Below are positions 8,964 to 18,037 of a stretch of DNA of 64,000 nucleotides, in pieces. Origin of the DNA: CALOCY01 sp942491975. Lineage in GTDB: Bacteria; Bacteroidota; Bacteroidia; Bacteroidales; Prolixibacteraceae. Made by a program: the position numbers and the translations under genes. The notes beneath the pieces were generated by a model, which was not told the DNA's origin, did not search any database, and was given only the letters and a program-made list of their open reading frames with translations. Location: NCBI GenBank assembly GCA_942491975.1, contig CALOCY010000004.1:2418001-2482000 (forward strand), in the 5' to 3' direction. Numbering within the stretch: the first letter of the stretch is position 1; every line of letters starts with the position of its first letter.

Positions 8964-10031
8964 TTACTTGAGTACTTTTATTTTAGAGCCGTTCCGAAGG
9001 GTTTCAAACCCTTTTATGACCAACCGTTCGTTGGCTTTAAGCCCCGACACTATTTCAATTTGTTCCTGGTTTTCCAATCCGGTTTGTATGCGGCGTTCGC
9101 GGGCAGCACTTTTTTCCACTACAAAAATCCGTTTCCCGCGGTTACCGGTAATGATTACATCTTTAGGGATAACAATAACGCTGTCTTTTTCAGCCACCAC
9201 AATATCTGCTTTCACAAACATTCCGGGACGCAGTTTCAATTCGGGGTTAGAGATCAGTAATTTCCCTTTTATGGTGCGCGTTTCGGTGCTAATGGCAGGA
9301 GATAGCTCACTTACAACCCCCTTCAATGTATCATCAGGCAGCGTATAATTGGTCACCAACACTTTTTGTCCTGCTTTCACTTCGGTAATAGCCTTTTCGG
9401 GAAGGTTGATCTCCATATACATTTTATTATAGTTCATCAGGCTTACCATAGCTTGCGACGCAGTAATGCGTGCATTGGGGGTATAATACGGAAGGTCTAC
9501 AATTACACCGTCAAACGGGGCAACAACCTTCATCTTTGCCAGATTGATTTTCGCATTGTCGTAATCGTATTTTGAGTTGGTGAGTTGTACCTCTGAATTG
9601 CGCATCTCACGTAGGGTAACACCTCCCTTTTCATACAGCGATTTTTGCTTTCCAAATTCCTGTTCCGAGATTTCGAGGTTTAGTTTTTTGGCTTCAATGG
9701 CCGTGGTGTTTTCATACTCGTTGTCCTCAATCCGGATGATATTTTGCCCGGCTTTTACCTTGTCGCCCAGCTTAAAAGGCTTACCTGTAACGGGATTAAC
9801 CAATAGTTTATAATTACCGGTTATTTCAGCCTTGAGGTCTACCTGGTATGTTGCCAGTGCTGTACCGGTGGTGTTTACATACTTGCTGATTGAAGAGGGT
9901 TTAATGTCCAGTACCGAAACAGGAACAGCAAGGTCTGTTTCAGCATTTTCATCCTGGTTGTTGCATGCCCACAACCCGAAAAGGAGGGATGCCAATATGA
10001 TTAATTTCGTTCTGGTTTTCATTGTTCTCAT
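8964..10031 (-). CDS. Membrane fusion (periplasmic adaptor) lipoprotein of RND pump
   Basis: A 355-residue HlyD/AcrA-type adaptor that links an inner membrane pump to an outer membrane channel. It begins with a lipoprotein signal whose lipobox ends LWAC (Cys23), so it should be lipid-anchored and face the periplasm. A first lipoyl-like half is seen near residues 60-110 (PFKLGDKVKAGQNIIRIED), followed by a short alpha-hairpin, a second lipoyl half near 165-180 (VVAPFDGVIVDLPYYTP), and beta-barrel and membrane-proximal domains to the end. Translation may start at the annotated ATG or at the ATG three codons later (10022), which gives a more usual MKTRTK signal start. It lies between the TolC-like gene and the RND gene of the same locus and should serve both RND subunits (inference). 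Confidence 0.88.
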   Translation of the reverse strand: MRTMKTRTKLIILASLLFGLWACNNQDENAETDLAVPVSVLDIKPSSISKYVNTTGTALATYQVDLKAEITGNYKLLVNPVTGKPFKLGDKVKAGQNIIRIEDNEYENTTAIEAKKLNLEISEQEFGKQKSLYEKGGVTLREMRNSEVQLTNSKYDYDNAKINLAKMKVVAPFDGVIVDLPYYTPNARITASQAMVSLMNYNKMYMEINLPEKAITEVKAGQKVLVTNYTLPDDTLKGVVSELSPAISTETRTIKGKLLISNPELKLRPGMFVKADIVVAEKDSVIVIPKDVIITGNRGKRIFVVEKSAARERRIQTGLENQEQIEIVSGLKANERLVIKGFETLRNGSKIKVLK

Positions 10032-10098
10032 TTTTTATATGTAATATTTCTGTTTAAAATCCTGGTTTTAATCCCCGACAGCTATCGGGACTAGCATC
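10032..10098. repeat. Short palindromic element CCCGA...TCGGG
   Basis: The 67-bp gap between the TolC-like and adaptor genes holds an imperfect palindrome at 10074-10089 (CCCGA, six bases, TCGGG) followed by GACTAGCA. A similar TCGG-CACTAGCAG string occurs at about 60400, so this looks like a dispersed intergenic element of this genome. No T run marks it as a terminator. Confidence 0.4.
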
Positions 10099-11616
10099 TT
10101 ATTCATTAAGATACAGTTCCGTAGGTATGATGGAAGTATTGGTTTGAAAATCAAAAAGTGATTGCACTTTCATGTTGAGCAATTCAATTTTGTAATTGAT
10201 CAATGCCTGTATGTGCGATATTTTTTTGTTGGAGAGCTGGTTTTGGTAAAGGTTGAGGTCCATACCTGTAAGGTCGCCATTTTCGTAACGTTCCAGGTTA
10301 ATATCGTACGTCAGTTCAGCATTCTTCACATTCTGCTTTGCAATCTCAATCTGTGTCATCTGATTTTGCAGGCTCCGGTACACTTTACGAATATTAATTA
10401 CAATATTTTTTTGCTCTTCGCTATAGCTTAATTCACTGGATTTAATGGTAGCCTCCTGTGCTTTGATTTCTGCTTTTTTCCTTCCCCAGTCAAAAAGAGG
10501 CACACTAAACGAAAGACTAACTTCTGGTGTACTTTCTGGCTTATCGTAGATATGTGGCATCCTTTCATCTTGACCTGTAAGGCCTATTTTAAGGCCAAGG
10601 GTTCCTTGAAACTTATTCCCTTCTTCATTTTTTTTTCGGATAAGCTGAAATTGAGCGTCTTCTATCTCAATTTCACGTTGACGTAGTTCCATACGTGAAC
10701 CCAACCCATGTTCAATAGCTTTGTCCATGTCCACAGCAACCGGATTTACCGCAACATCGGCCAATACGGCAATCTCTTCAAAAATATCCATGCCCAGTGC
10801 ACTTTTGAAATCATCTTTGGTATTTTCCAGTGACACCTCATTGTTTTGAAGGGTTGATTTGGCGGTAGCCAGATTCAACTCAGCCTGAAACAGCTCCTCT
10901 TTGGCCACCAAACCCGCATCCACCTTGTTTTTGATGATTTCGTAACTCTTTTGGGTATTCTCCAACTCTTCCCGCGAAATATCCAGGTTCATCTGTGCCA
11001 TATATACACTGTAAAACTGCTGGGTAACCGTTTTCTCCAGATTCAACCGCTGCATGGCATAGCTCAGATTGGTGTTTTCCAAATCCAATTCCAACTCTCT
11101 TAACACTAATTTCCGCTCATTATGGGTAAACAATGGTTGATCAAATCTCAAGTTAAGTACATTTCTGAACTTTTTGTCTGCTGGGTATTCTTGTTGAGTA
11201 TCTAGATTTATTTCATCAGATGTGCTATAAAGCCAATTGAAATCATTCGTTAAAGAAATCTTACCTCCAGTGAAAAGAATAGGTTGTTCAACTCTAAATG
11301 TCCCAGAAGTGGAAAAATCCTCTGTAGTTATCCAAAGTCTATTACTAGGATAAAAACGTCGGTCTCTCATATAATTTACAGGATTAAGTATTAATGAAAA
11401 CTGAGACTTCAAACTAGCCCTTTGTGCTTTTAAATTTTGTTGAGAGCGTTCAAGATTGAACAGTACCTGTTGTATATCGGGACTGTTTTGTTCGGCAAAT
11501 ACAAGGGCTTTGTCAAGTGTAAGGATGGTTTGTGCATTCAGGGTAGTAGCATACCCAGTGAATGTTATAACTGCAATGCAGCAAAATACTTTTTTTATCC
11601 TGTTCATTCTGTTCAT
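10099..11616 (-). CDS. TolC-like outer membrane efflux channel
   Basis: A 505-residue outer membrane efflux protein with a cleavable signal peptide ending near residue 29 (TTLNAQT). It has two long alpha-helical repeats rich in Gln, Glu, Leu and Asn, the first around residues 35-260 and the second around 290-490, as in the TolC family, which forms the trimeric exit duct of tripartite pumps. It lies upstream of the adaptor and the two RND genes, giving the locus a complete exit path. The insert at about residues 75-150, rich in aromatic and charged residues, replaces the short beta-barrel loop seen in smaller members. Its substrate cannot be read from the sequence. Confidence 0.88.
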   Translation of the reverse strand: MNRMNRIKKVFCCIAVITFTGYATTLNAQTILTLDKALVFAEQNSPDIQQVLFNLERSQQNLKAQRASLKSQFSLILNPVNYMRDRRFYPSNRLWITTEDFSTSGTFRVEQPILFTGGKISLTNDFNWLYSTSDEINLDTQQEYPADKKFRNVLNLRFDQPLFTHNERKLVLRELELDLENTNLSYAMQRLNLEKTVTQQFYSVYMAQMNLDISREELENTQKSYEIIKNKVDAGLVAKEELFQAELNLATAKSTLQNNEVSLENTKDDFKSALGMDIFEEIAVLADVAVNPVAVDMDKAIEHGLGSRMELRQREIEIEDAQFQLIRKKNEEGNKFQGTLGLKIGLTGQDERMPHIYDKPESTPEVSLSFSVPLFDWGRKKAEIKAQEATIKSSELSYSEEQKNIVINIRKVYRSLQNQMTQIEIAKQNVKNAELTYDINLERYENGDLTGMDLNLYQNQLSNKKISHIQALINYKIELLNMKVQSLFDFQTNTSIIPTELYLNE

Positions 11617-11669
11617 TTTATGTGGTGGTTATTTAATCTAATGTCTTTGTACTAATATCTAATTATCTT

Positions 11670-14600
11670 TTACTGCTTAACCAGTTTCACCGCATCGGCA
11701 ATAACGGAGCGTAATTCCGAATCGTTATTCAGGGTAATGACAGCCGAGTCGGGTGAAAAATAGTACGAGCCCAGATGTGCCCAGCCATTTTCCGCATTGT
11801 GGATTTCCAATACCGGATTGTCTTCCCCGTCGTCATGTTGAATGGTAAAATGGTATTCCCCTTTCTGATCTTCATTCCAACGGAATGTAACATCTTTGTA
11901 AACGTGGTAATAGACATCGTAATACGCACCTTCTTTAATTGGTGCTTTCCATGTGGCACTGCTTGTTCCATCACCCGATTTGATACAGTGTGCCGAGCGA
12001 ATAAATTTACCAAAGTACCCGGAGTTGGTATTGGGTGTCCAGTTTAAAGGGGGACGCCATGGCGCAAATCCGGCATACTTATAGTCTGATTGATCTTCAT
12101 CCGGTATCAGCCATTTACGAAGGCGGCTCTCTTCACTTTTCCCTTGTACGGAGAACCCACTATCTTCATTATCTGCAATGATTTCGTTTCTGTCTGTAAG
12201 GGTAACTTTTTCTGCGATTACCTTCTCCCCATTGAAAGGGGTTGCCTTTTTGTTTTCTTCGATTTTTCTGAAATGCGTGGTAATTACCGAAGGGAGATTT
12301 CCTGAAGCAAGTGTGTTCACAACCATCATACGGGGTTCTGCGTCAAGCAGGTAGCTAATTGATTTTGTTTGGTTTGCATCCAGATATATCAATTTTTGTA
12401 TGTCATCTTCTGCTGATTGGTCACGGCGGGACCGGTGCCCCCTTCCTCCCTGCCCAAGACGGAATGATACTTTCAATATCCCCTCAGTCAATGAGTAGTT
12501 AGAGACATTAAACGATACCATTGTTTGTATTTGATCGCCGACCTGTACTTTTTCGGCATCAACTTCACCAACAAGGTATTTAGGAAGGTTTTTCTCTTCA
12601 AACCACGCTTTCATAAACGGGGTCAATTCAATCCCGAATGCATCTTTGATATGCCGGTCAAATAATGCAAAATCAATGGGTTTATGACGGTATTGTCGGA
12701 TGAGTTTTTGCAAGAAATCTTTAAACTCGTCATCCCCTACCTGTGTCTGGATGAGCGAGAACAACACATCCCCTTTTAACGCAATAATATTGTCCAGTAT
12801 CTCTTTTTGCTCGTTGTCGGTTAGCAGTTGGGCAAATGTTTTTTCCTGGAGGGCCATGTTGGCCAGTTCATCTTCGCTTACTCCGTTCATATTACGGGCC
12901 CAATCAAATCCACCCCTCTGTGCTTCGTTTCCGACAAGGTAAGCTTCCAATACCCTGTTGGCAATGGGCCACTCTTTTGAGTCCAGGTAATTGGAGAAGC
13001 TGTAGAGTTGTGCAAACTGGAAATAGGGGTTTATACTCTCTTCTACCCTGAAGCCTCCTCCCCGACGGCCGGTCCATCTTGACCGGCCTTCTTTCTCTGT
13101 AAATGTAGCAAGGAAGTTATTTAAAACACGTTCCTGGTACTCTTCATCAGTTAAGCTTTCATCATGACGCCTGCTACGTCTCTTTTCTCTTTTGAGCCGA
13201 CCTTTAAAATCAGCATTTCGTATAAATGCCCCCTTTTCCTGAAACAGGATCATTTCCGGTTGAGTGGTTTCCTGTGCAGAAGTCCAGATGCGTTCATAGC
13301 CAACAAATTGTGCCGGGACTTCTACTATTGACAGGCGTTTAAACGGGTATTCCAGGTTGTGTTCCCGCTCAAAATCGTGAAGCCTTTCAGCAATAATATC
13401 CGGAATGGTATCGGCAATTTCGGGCAGTGCATCCGTGAAAAAATCGTGTCCCTTTTTATGCCATATGCTAAACATAATGCTATCTTTTTCGAAGCTTTTT
13501 TGTTCGTAATCGCCAATGGTAAGCGACAGTTGTGGTAGTGCATATTCAGGTTTAAACCCAAATATGCCATCCGATATTTTGTTCATCTCCCCTTGTGATA
13601 TGGCTGTGAGCCCGGGAGTAGTACTGACATTTAAGGTAAAATTGGTAAAATCTTTATGGTACCAATGTGGATCAGTGCTGCTGTACGTTACACCGGTTAC
13701 CGGGTACCAACATGATTCGGGGGTTAACAGCAGATAAGAAGGGGTAACAAAAGCCGAGCGTTTATCAATGTGTATCATTTCATAGCTGTAGTCTGCAAGC
13801 CTGGTCTCCTTATCAATATCAAGGTAGCAGATGGCTTCATTGATTTCTCCGGCATATGTAATTTCAATAGTAGAATTATCATTAACAGCAAGGGCTTTGC
13901 CCGGTTTAACCTCTATGATGTGCAGCTTTCTTTCAAAAGTTACATTTCTGCCGTTTATCTTTACATCATTCACCGTTAACCCCGGATTAAGGCTGAAGAT
14001 GAAGGTTTCTAAAGGTTTACTGTTTCGGTTAACAACTGTTAAGGCTGATATTGCAGCAATGGTGTTGTCTTTGTGCTCAAAGTTGATGTTGTGATCGGTC
14101 ACTGATAAAACAGGTTGTCCGGCCAATGTATTGTTTAAAGCAACCATTTCATTTCTGAGGTTCTCTTCAATGTTGTAGCGGGAAACGTGTTTATAGCCCA
14201 GAAAGAAGCTGGCAGCGAAAAATATAATCCCCAATATCAGTGATAATACCGTAAACCCTTTTGATTGAGGCAATCGCTTTAGTTTGAATATGGTTAGAGA
14301 GATAGCCCCTAAACCAAAAAACAGGTATATTCCCCGTTGCCCCAAAATGACAGGCAGGTTGCTAAATCCTGTAAATTGAGAATCGAGCATGGGGAAGTAA
14401 AAGTTCATGTAATCAAACAGGTAGTAATATTTTCCGCCCAGGTAAAAGAGTACTGTTGCAATGTACCCCAGCAGCAGTATAAACGTAATGGCCTGATTGC
14501 GAATAAGGCTCATTAACAGAAATGATAGCCCGAGGATGAAAATAAGTGTGGGAAGGCTCATCAAAAGAAAGTAGGTCACATATGAAGACCAGTCTACATA

Positions 14601-15017
14601 GGTATCAGATGCAACCATGTTAAATATAAGGGCAATGAGCAGAATGATAATGTTGATGATAATAAATATAAACAGGTTGCCCAGTGTTTTCCCAATCACA
14701 TATTCGCCGTTTGTCATTGAACGCATGTAAATTACCTCGGTAGTATCCAGTTTTTTGTCCCGTTTCAGAAAATCAGAAGCAAGGAACACGGCAATAATAG
14801 CCTGTGTGATGTTTAGTATGAGAATATTTGCATATGGAATAGCAGAAGGTATTGCCCTTAACCCCCAGTCATTTCCCCCGGCTTCTGTAAGGAGCCCAAA
14901 GTTGAGGAAAAAGAGAATTACCAATGTCAGGCCTGCAAAAATTCTAAAAAACCAGCTTCTTACAAGTGTTTTGCTCTCGTATTTGGCAATGGAAAGTATG
15001 TTGTGAAGTGATAGCAT
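11670..15017 (-). CDS. ABC permease fused to M1-peptidase-like (no HExxH) and golvesin-like domains
   Basis: An 1115-residue protein in three parts. Residues 1-275 are an ABC-2-type permease with about seven membrane spans. Residues 290-820 resemble the extracytoplasmic M1 (gluzincin) aminopeptidase-like region of ABC permease/peptidase fusions: beta-rich first domain, then a helical region with VEVPAQFVGYERIW at about 565-578 and PEMILFQEKGAF. I find no HExxH zinc motif anywhere, so the peptidase is probably inactive or acts as a binding domain. Residues 945-1115 look like a golvesin C-terminal-like beta domain, ending in VIADAVKLVKQ after a W..LGSYYF motif (1079-1087). A basic Arg/Lys-rich loop lies at 606-618. 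The gene follows the 294-residue ATPase by 47 bp, and the two likely form one ABC unit. Confidence 0.8.
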   Translation of the reverse strand: MLSLHNILSIAKYESKTLVRSWFFRIFAGLTLVILFFLNFGLLTEAGGNDWGLRAIPSAIPYANILILNITQAIIAVFLASDFLKRDKKLDTTEVIYMRSMTNGEYVIGKTLGNLFIFIIINIIILLIALIFNMVASDTYVDWSSYVTYFLLMSLPTLIFILGLSFLLMSLIRNQAITFILLLGYIATVLFYLGGKYYYLFDYMNFYFPMLDSQFTGFSNLPVILGQRGIYLFFGLGAISLTIFKLKRLPQSKGFTVLSLILGIIFFAASFFLGYKHVSRYNIEENLRNEMVALNNTLAGQPVLSVTDHNINFEHKDNTIAAISALTVVNRNSKPLETFIFSLNPGLTVNDVKINGRNVTFERKLHIIEVKPGKALAVNDNSTIEITYAGEINEAICYLDIDKETRLADYSYEMIHIDKRSAFVTPSYLLLTPESCWYPVTGVTYSSTDPHWYHKDFTNFTLNVSTTPGLTAISQGEMNKISDGIFGFKPEYALPQLSLTIGDYEQKSFEKDSIMFSIWHKKGHDFFTDALPEIADTIPDIIAERLHDFEREHNLEYPFKRLSIVEVPAQFVGYERIWTSAQETTQPEMILFQEKGAFIRNADFKGRLKREKRRSRRHDESLTDEEYQERVLNNFLATFTEKEGRSRWTGRRGGGFRVEESINPYFQFAQLYSFSNYLDSKEWPIANRVLEAYLVGNEAQRGGFDWARNMNGVSEDELANMALQEKTFAQLLTDNEQKEILDNIIALKGDVLFSLIQTQVGDDEFKDFLQKLIRQYRHKPIDFALFDRHIKDAFGIELTPFMKAWFEEKNLPKYLVGEVDAEKVQVGDQIQTMVSFNVSNYSLTEGILKVSFRLGQGGRGHRSRRDQSAEDDIQKLIYLDANQTKSISYLLDAEPRMMVVNTLASGNLPSVITTHFRKIEENKKATPFNGEKVIAEKVTLTDRNEIIADNEDSGFSVQGKSEESRLRKWLIPDEDQSDYKYAGFAPWRPPLNWTPNTNSGYFGKFIRSAHCIKSGDGTSSATWKAPIKEGAYYDVYYHVYKDVTFRWNEDQKGEYHFTIQHDDGEDNPVLEIHNAENGWAHLGSYYFSPDSAVITLNNDSELRSVIADAVKLVKQ

Positions 15018-15064
15018 TGATCCTGTTTTAGATGAGTTATATAGATTTCATTATAAATGAAAGG

Positions 15065-15949
15065 TTACCACTTATTAAGTTTATTTTCCATAAAGTGTAC
15101 ATACGCATGTTCAAGGTTAGGTTCAATGGCTTCGCCCTGATAGCCGTTAATTTCATTGGCAACAACCTGGATTTCCCAGCCGCCATCGGCAGGAATAGTT
15201 GATATCACCGGAAATTTCTCGTTGATCTCCAGGTATTCCTGTTCGGTAGCCTTAATGAGCCATACATGCCCTTTGGCTTCATTGACCAGCTCTTCCGGTG
15301 AACCGGTAAAGGCCAGTTGTCCCTGATTAAGCAATGCCATATTTTTGCATGTGCTGGATATATCACCTACAATGTGGGTTGACAGGATAATAATTACTTC
15401 GCGTGTACTGATGGTAGAGAGCAGGTTACGAAACCGGATACGCTCTTCGGGGTCAAGCCCGGTGGTAGGCTCATCGACAATAATAATTTTGGGCTCATTG
15501 ATCAATGCCTGTGCAATTCCCAACCGTCGCTTCATCCCACCCGATAGTTTATTGGCTTTTCGGTCACGTGCTTCAAACAAGCCCACTTCTTCCAGCATTT
15601 CATCAATAGCCTGGCGCCGGGTTTTCCCGTTTTTCATGCCGGCCAGCCGTGCTGCATAGTCGAGGAATTCATAAGTTGTGAGCTTGGAGAAGAACCGAAA
15701 ATCCTGGGGCAGGTAACCTAACATTGAACGGATATCTTTTCGGTTTTTAAACAGGTCAAGGCCATTTACGGTTACCGTTCCATTGGTGGGCTTCATCAAC
15801 GTTACCAGTATGCGCATCAGGCTTGATTTTCCTGCCCCGTTAGGCCCCAGCAGGCCAAACATCCCGTTGGGTATTTCAAGGGTGATGTCTTTCAGGGCAC
15901 GGTTCCCATTTTTGTACGTTTTGTTCAGGCCTTCTATCGAGATTTTCAC
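15065..15949 (-). CDS. ABC transporter ATP-binding protein
   Basis: A 294-residue ATPase with Walker A GPNGAGKS near residue 36-43, Q-loop YLPQDF, signature LSGGMKRR, Walker B IIIVDEPTTGLDP and switch STHIVGD. The C-terminal 70 residues form a short extra domain. It is the first gene of the seven-gene locus and is followed by the permease/peptidase-like fusion, its probable membrane partner. Long motif strings (MFGLLGPNGAGKS, YEFLDY, ERIRFRNLL) are shared with the ATPase domain of the RND-ABC fusion, so the two ATPases look like relatives that duplicated within this locus (inference). Confidence 0.88.
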   Translation of the reverse strand: MKISIEGLNKTYKNGNRALKDITLEIPNGMFGLLGPNGAGKSSLMRILVTLMKPTNGTVTVNGLDLFKNRKDIRSMLGYLPQDFRFFSKLTTYEFLDYAARLAGMKNGKTRRQAIDEMLEEVGLFEARDRKANKLSGGMKRRLGIAQALINEPKIIIVDEPTTGLDPEERIRFRNLLSTISTREVIIILSTHIVGDISSTCKNMALLNQGQLAFTGSPEELVNEAKGHVWLIKATEQEYLEINEKFPVISTIPADGGWEIQVVANEINGYQGEAIEPNLEHAYVHFMENKLNKW

Positions 15950-16030
15950 GTGTTAATGGTTTTGTTAGTTTTCAGGTTTAAACCTCAATTAGATAATTGG
16001 TATTGAAAAAGGTTTAATTGATTCTTCACA

Positions 16031-16061
16031 ATTAGACACCCGAAAGGGATTAAATGTTACA
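16031..16061 (-). promoter_or_regulatory. Candidate ECF-sigma-type promoter of the RND/ABC locus
   Basis: On the minus strand TGTAACAT (16054-16061) is followed by TGTCTAAT (16031-16038). Counting between cores, AAC and GTC are separated by 18 nt (AAC-N17-tGTC), the layout typical of extracytoplasmic-function sigma factor promoters. A CCCTTTCGGG palindrome fills the spacer. The start codon lies about 80 bp downstream, and there is no TTTG/TAnnTTTG housekeeping promoter as good in this gap. This assignment is inference; no ECF sigma gene is present in the window. Confidence 0.45.
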
Positions 16062-16083
16062 GTTATGAAAAATAAAGTTTAAA

Positions 16084-16115
16084 ATAAGATGGCCGATAAA
16101 TTTCAGCCATCTTAT
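16084..16115 (-). terminator. Rho-independent-like terminator after the GntR/ABC operon
   Basis: A perfect 10-bp stem (ATAAGATGGC / GCCATCTTAT) with a 12-nt loop starts 24 bp after the stop of the last gene of the GntR operon. It is followed on the minus strand by an A/T-rich stretch with T runs. It separates that operon from the RND/ABC locus. Confidence 0.65.
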
Positions 16116-16138
16116 AAAAGACCAATTGTTAATCAAGT

Positions 16139-16837
16139 TTATTGGTTGATAATATCTAACGTTGATTGTTTGTCGATCTCAAGTTTTTTATACGACTCAA
16201 TATGCTTCTGAATGTACAGCCTTGACCCCTCCATTTTTAATGCCAATTCTTTAACCGGCATATTCAGGTTCGATGAAGCACTGTTTTTTAAATGAATATC
16301 AAGATAATCAGCTTCCCCCTCTTTTATCCAAAGATTTCCATTTTGGATATCAGCCTTCATTTTCCCGATGGTTAAATTGCGAAGGTCTACATGGCTGTTT
16401 GTGACAACCAGGTCAAGATCATTGATCGTCATGTTTCTAATATCAATATCCGAAGTATTCTTTAGGTTTATTGAGCTGATATCAGGCACTGTGATATTGA
16501 GTTGAACGGCATAAGTTTCCGGTGAACCAAGGCCTTTTTTCACTTCAAGCACCCCGTTTTCAACTGATACATCAATATGATTTAAAAAAGTACTATCCGC
16601 CGAAATTGCTTCAACAGCGTAATTAGCTCCTGATTTAATCTGAAAACTCCAACGAATAGATTTATCATATTCACCTTTTATACCAGTGAATTCATTAATA
16701 GTATAGCTTTCAGTGAAAAATTTTGTTTTGTGTCCGGAACCATCGCCCCCCCACACTTTCAGTGCAACGAAAAAATACAATAAAAATAGATGGGCAGCAC
16801 CGTATACTGATAAGAGTATTTTATTACTTGTTTTCAT
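16139..16837 (-). CDS. Putative adhesin-like beta-repeat protein (DUF2807-like)
   Basis: A 232-residue protein with one N-terminal membrane span or signal (about residues 7-28). The rest is repeated short beta strands (for example DIDIRNMTINDLDLV, VDLRNLTIGKMKADI), typical of the DUF2807/GIN-domain beta-helix proteins common in Bacteroidota. It should lie in the periplasm or on the outer face, anchored by its N-terminus. It is the fourth and last gene of the GntR/ABC operon, 30 bp after the regulator. No enzymatic motif is seen. In this genome group such proteins are often encoded next to small ABC or PspC/GntR systems, but the function is unknown. Confidence 0.6.
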   Translation of the reverse strand: MKTSNKILLSVYGAAHLFLLYFFVALKVWGGDGSGHKTKFFTESYTINEFTGIKGEYDKSIRWSFQIKSGANYAVEAISADSTFLNHIDVSVENGVLEVKKGLGSPETYAVQLNITVPDISSINLKNTSDIDIRNMTINDLDLVVTNSHVDLRNLTIGKMKADIQNGNLWIKEGEADYLDIHLKNSASSNLNMPVKELALKMEGSRLYIQKHIESYKKLEIDKQSTLDIINQ

Positions 16838-16867
16838 TGTTTTAGTTTTTAGTAGTCAATACAATGT

Positions 16868-17230
16868 TCAGCTAACTTTAGCTTGCTGGTACATCTCCTT
16901 TAGTTCATCGAATGATATTTTCAACAGGTCTATCATGTTGAAAAACAGAGGGAGTTCGTTTTGCAGGAACTCATTTTTCTTCAGTTCAAGGCTATTTTTA
17001 TAGGCTCCATTTTCCAGAAAGTACCCTATGCCACGTTTATTGTGTATCACGCCTTTATCTTGTAAGTAGGTAAATGTCCTCATAGCTGTATTAGGTGTTA
17101 CTTCAAAATTCATAGCTACTTCCCGCACACTGGGGATTCGTTCCCCCTCTTTCCATTGTTGCGAGAGTATGTTTTCGAAAAAGCTGTCTGCTATTTGCAG
17201 GTATATTGCTTTATGGTTTGTAAATTCCAT
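16868..17230 (-). CDS. GntR-family regulator, YtrA subfamily
   Basis: A 120-residue protein with an N-terminal winged helix-turn-helix (residues 8-75; motifs GERIPSVREVAMNFEVTPNTAMRTFTYL and GIGYFL) and only a short helical tail. The lack of a large effector domain is the mark of the YtrA subfamily, whose members repress ABC transporter operons. It lies 1 bp after the permease gene and in the same transcript as an ABC ATPase, the classical YtrA arrangement. A 26-bp inverted repeat between promoter and first gene (18913-18938) is its probable binding site. Confidence 0.85.
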   Translation of the reverse strand: MEFTNHKAIYLQIADSFFENILSQQWKEGERIPSVREVAMNFEVTPNTAMRTFTYLQDKGVIHNKRGIGYFLENGAYKNSLELKKNEFLQNELPLFFNMIDLLKISFDELKEMYQQAKVS

Positions 17231-17231
17231 T

Positions 17232-18026
17232 TTAAACCTCCTTCTCTTTCAGTTTTAAAAAACCAATCAGCCAAAAAAACAGGGTGGCAACGTACCATAT
17301 TCCTGTGAATATTCCCATAGGTATATTATCTGCTATTTCAGATTCTTTGAATTGATAACCCGGGAACCATTTAAAGGGTGCTATATTCGCGAGATTACCC
17401 GATATATGGTCTCCAAATATCATCCACGCATAAAATTTGCCAACTAAGAATAGACCTAATATTGCAAGAAAGAATACCGCTAATGCAGACAAAGGGGGTA
17501 ATCTGCGAAACGATAAAGCCCCGGCTAAAAACAGTGATTGGATAATTATATATGCCTGTATAACATTCCAGAGAAGAGGGTTTGTAAGTTCAAATACGTT
17601 TAGATTTTCAGTGTCCAAAATACTTTCAATAATGGACAAAAAGACATGAGAGAAACCCCAGTATGAAATAGTAAACAGTGAAATATAACCAACTGTAGTA
17701 AGCAGCAGGTAGCTGACAAATTTTTCCAGTGATGATGCAGGAAGGGTCAGGTAACGATAATTTTTCAGCCTGTTGCGTATCTCCGGAAAAGCAAACCCGG
17801 AAATCAGTAACCCACTACCCAAAAGATAAATGGCATAAGATGTGATGTCACCATTCTTATCAGCAATGTTATTTGGATTATCAGTTGTTGCATTGAAGAG
17901 CATAAAGAAAAAATGCAACCCAATTAGTCCGAATACAATAACCAGTATTCTTTTATAATTTACTGCTGTGTCCCGTTTCAGCACCAGCCAAAAACGGGCA
18001 GGGTTAAAATATGATTGTATCTTCAT
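17232..18026 (-). CDS. ABC transporter permease-like membrane protein
   Basis: A 264-residue protein with about six hydrophobic spans (residues near 27-45, 68-83, 102-128, 150-170, 180-205, 240-258), lying 11 bp after the ATPase gene. It is the membrane partner of the ATPase in this YtrABC-like unit. It has no signal for a specific substrate. Related systems respond to cell-wall or membrane stress (established for YtrA-type operons of Firmicutes; transfer to this organism is inference). Confidence 0.75.
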   Translation of the reverse strand: MKIQSYFNPARFWLVLKRDTAVNYKRILVIVFGLIGLHFFFMLFNATTDNPNNIADKNGDITSYAIYLLGSGLLISGFAFPEIRNRLKNYRYLTLPASSLEKFVSYLLLTTVGYISLFTISYWGFSHVFLSIIESILDTENLNVFELTNPLLWNVIQAYIIIQSLFLAGALSFRRLPPLSALAVFFLAILGLFLVGKFYAWMIFGDHISGNLANIAPFKWFPGYQFKESEIADNIPMGIFTGIWYVATLFFWLIGFLKLKEKEV

Positions 18027-18037
18027 AATTGGTTTAT

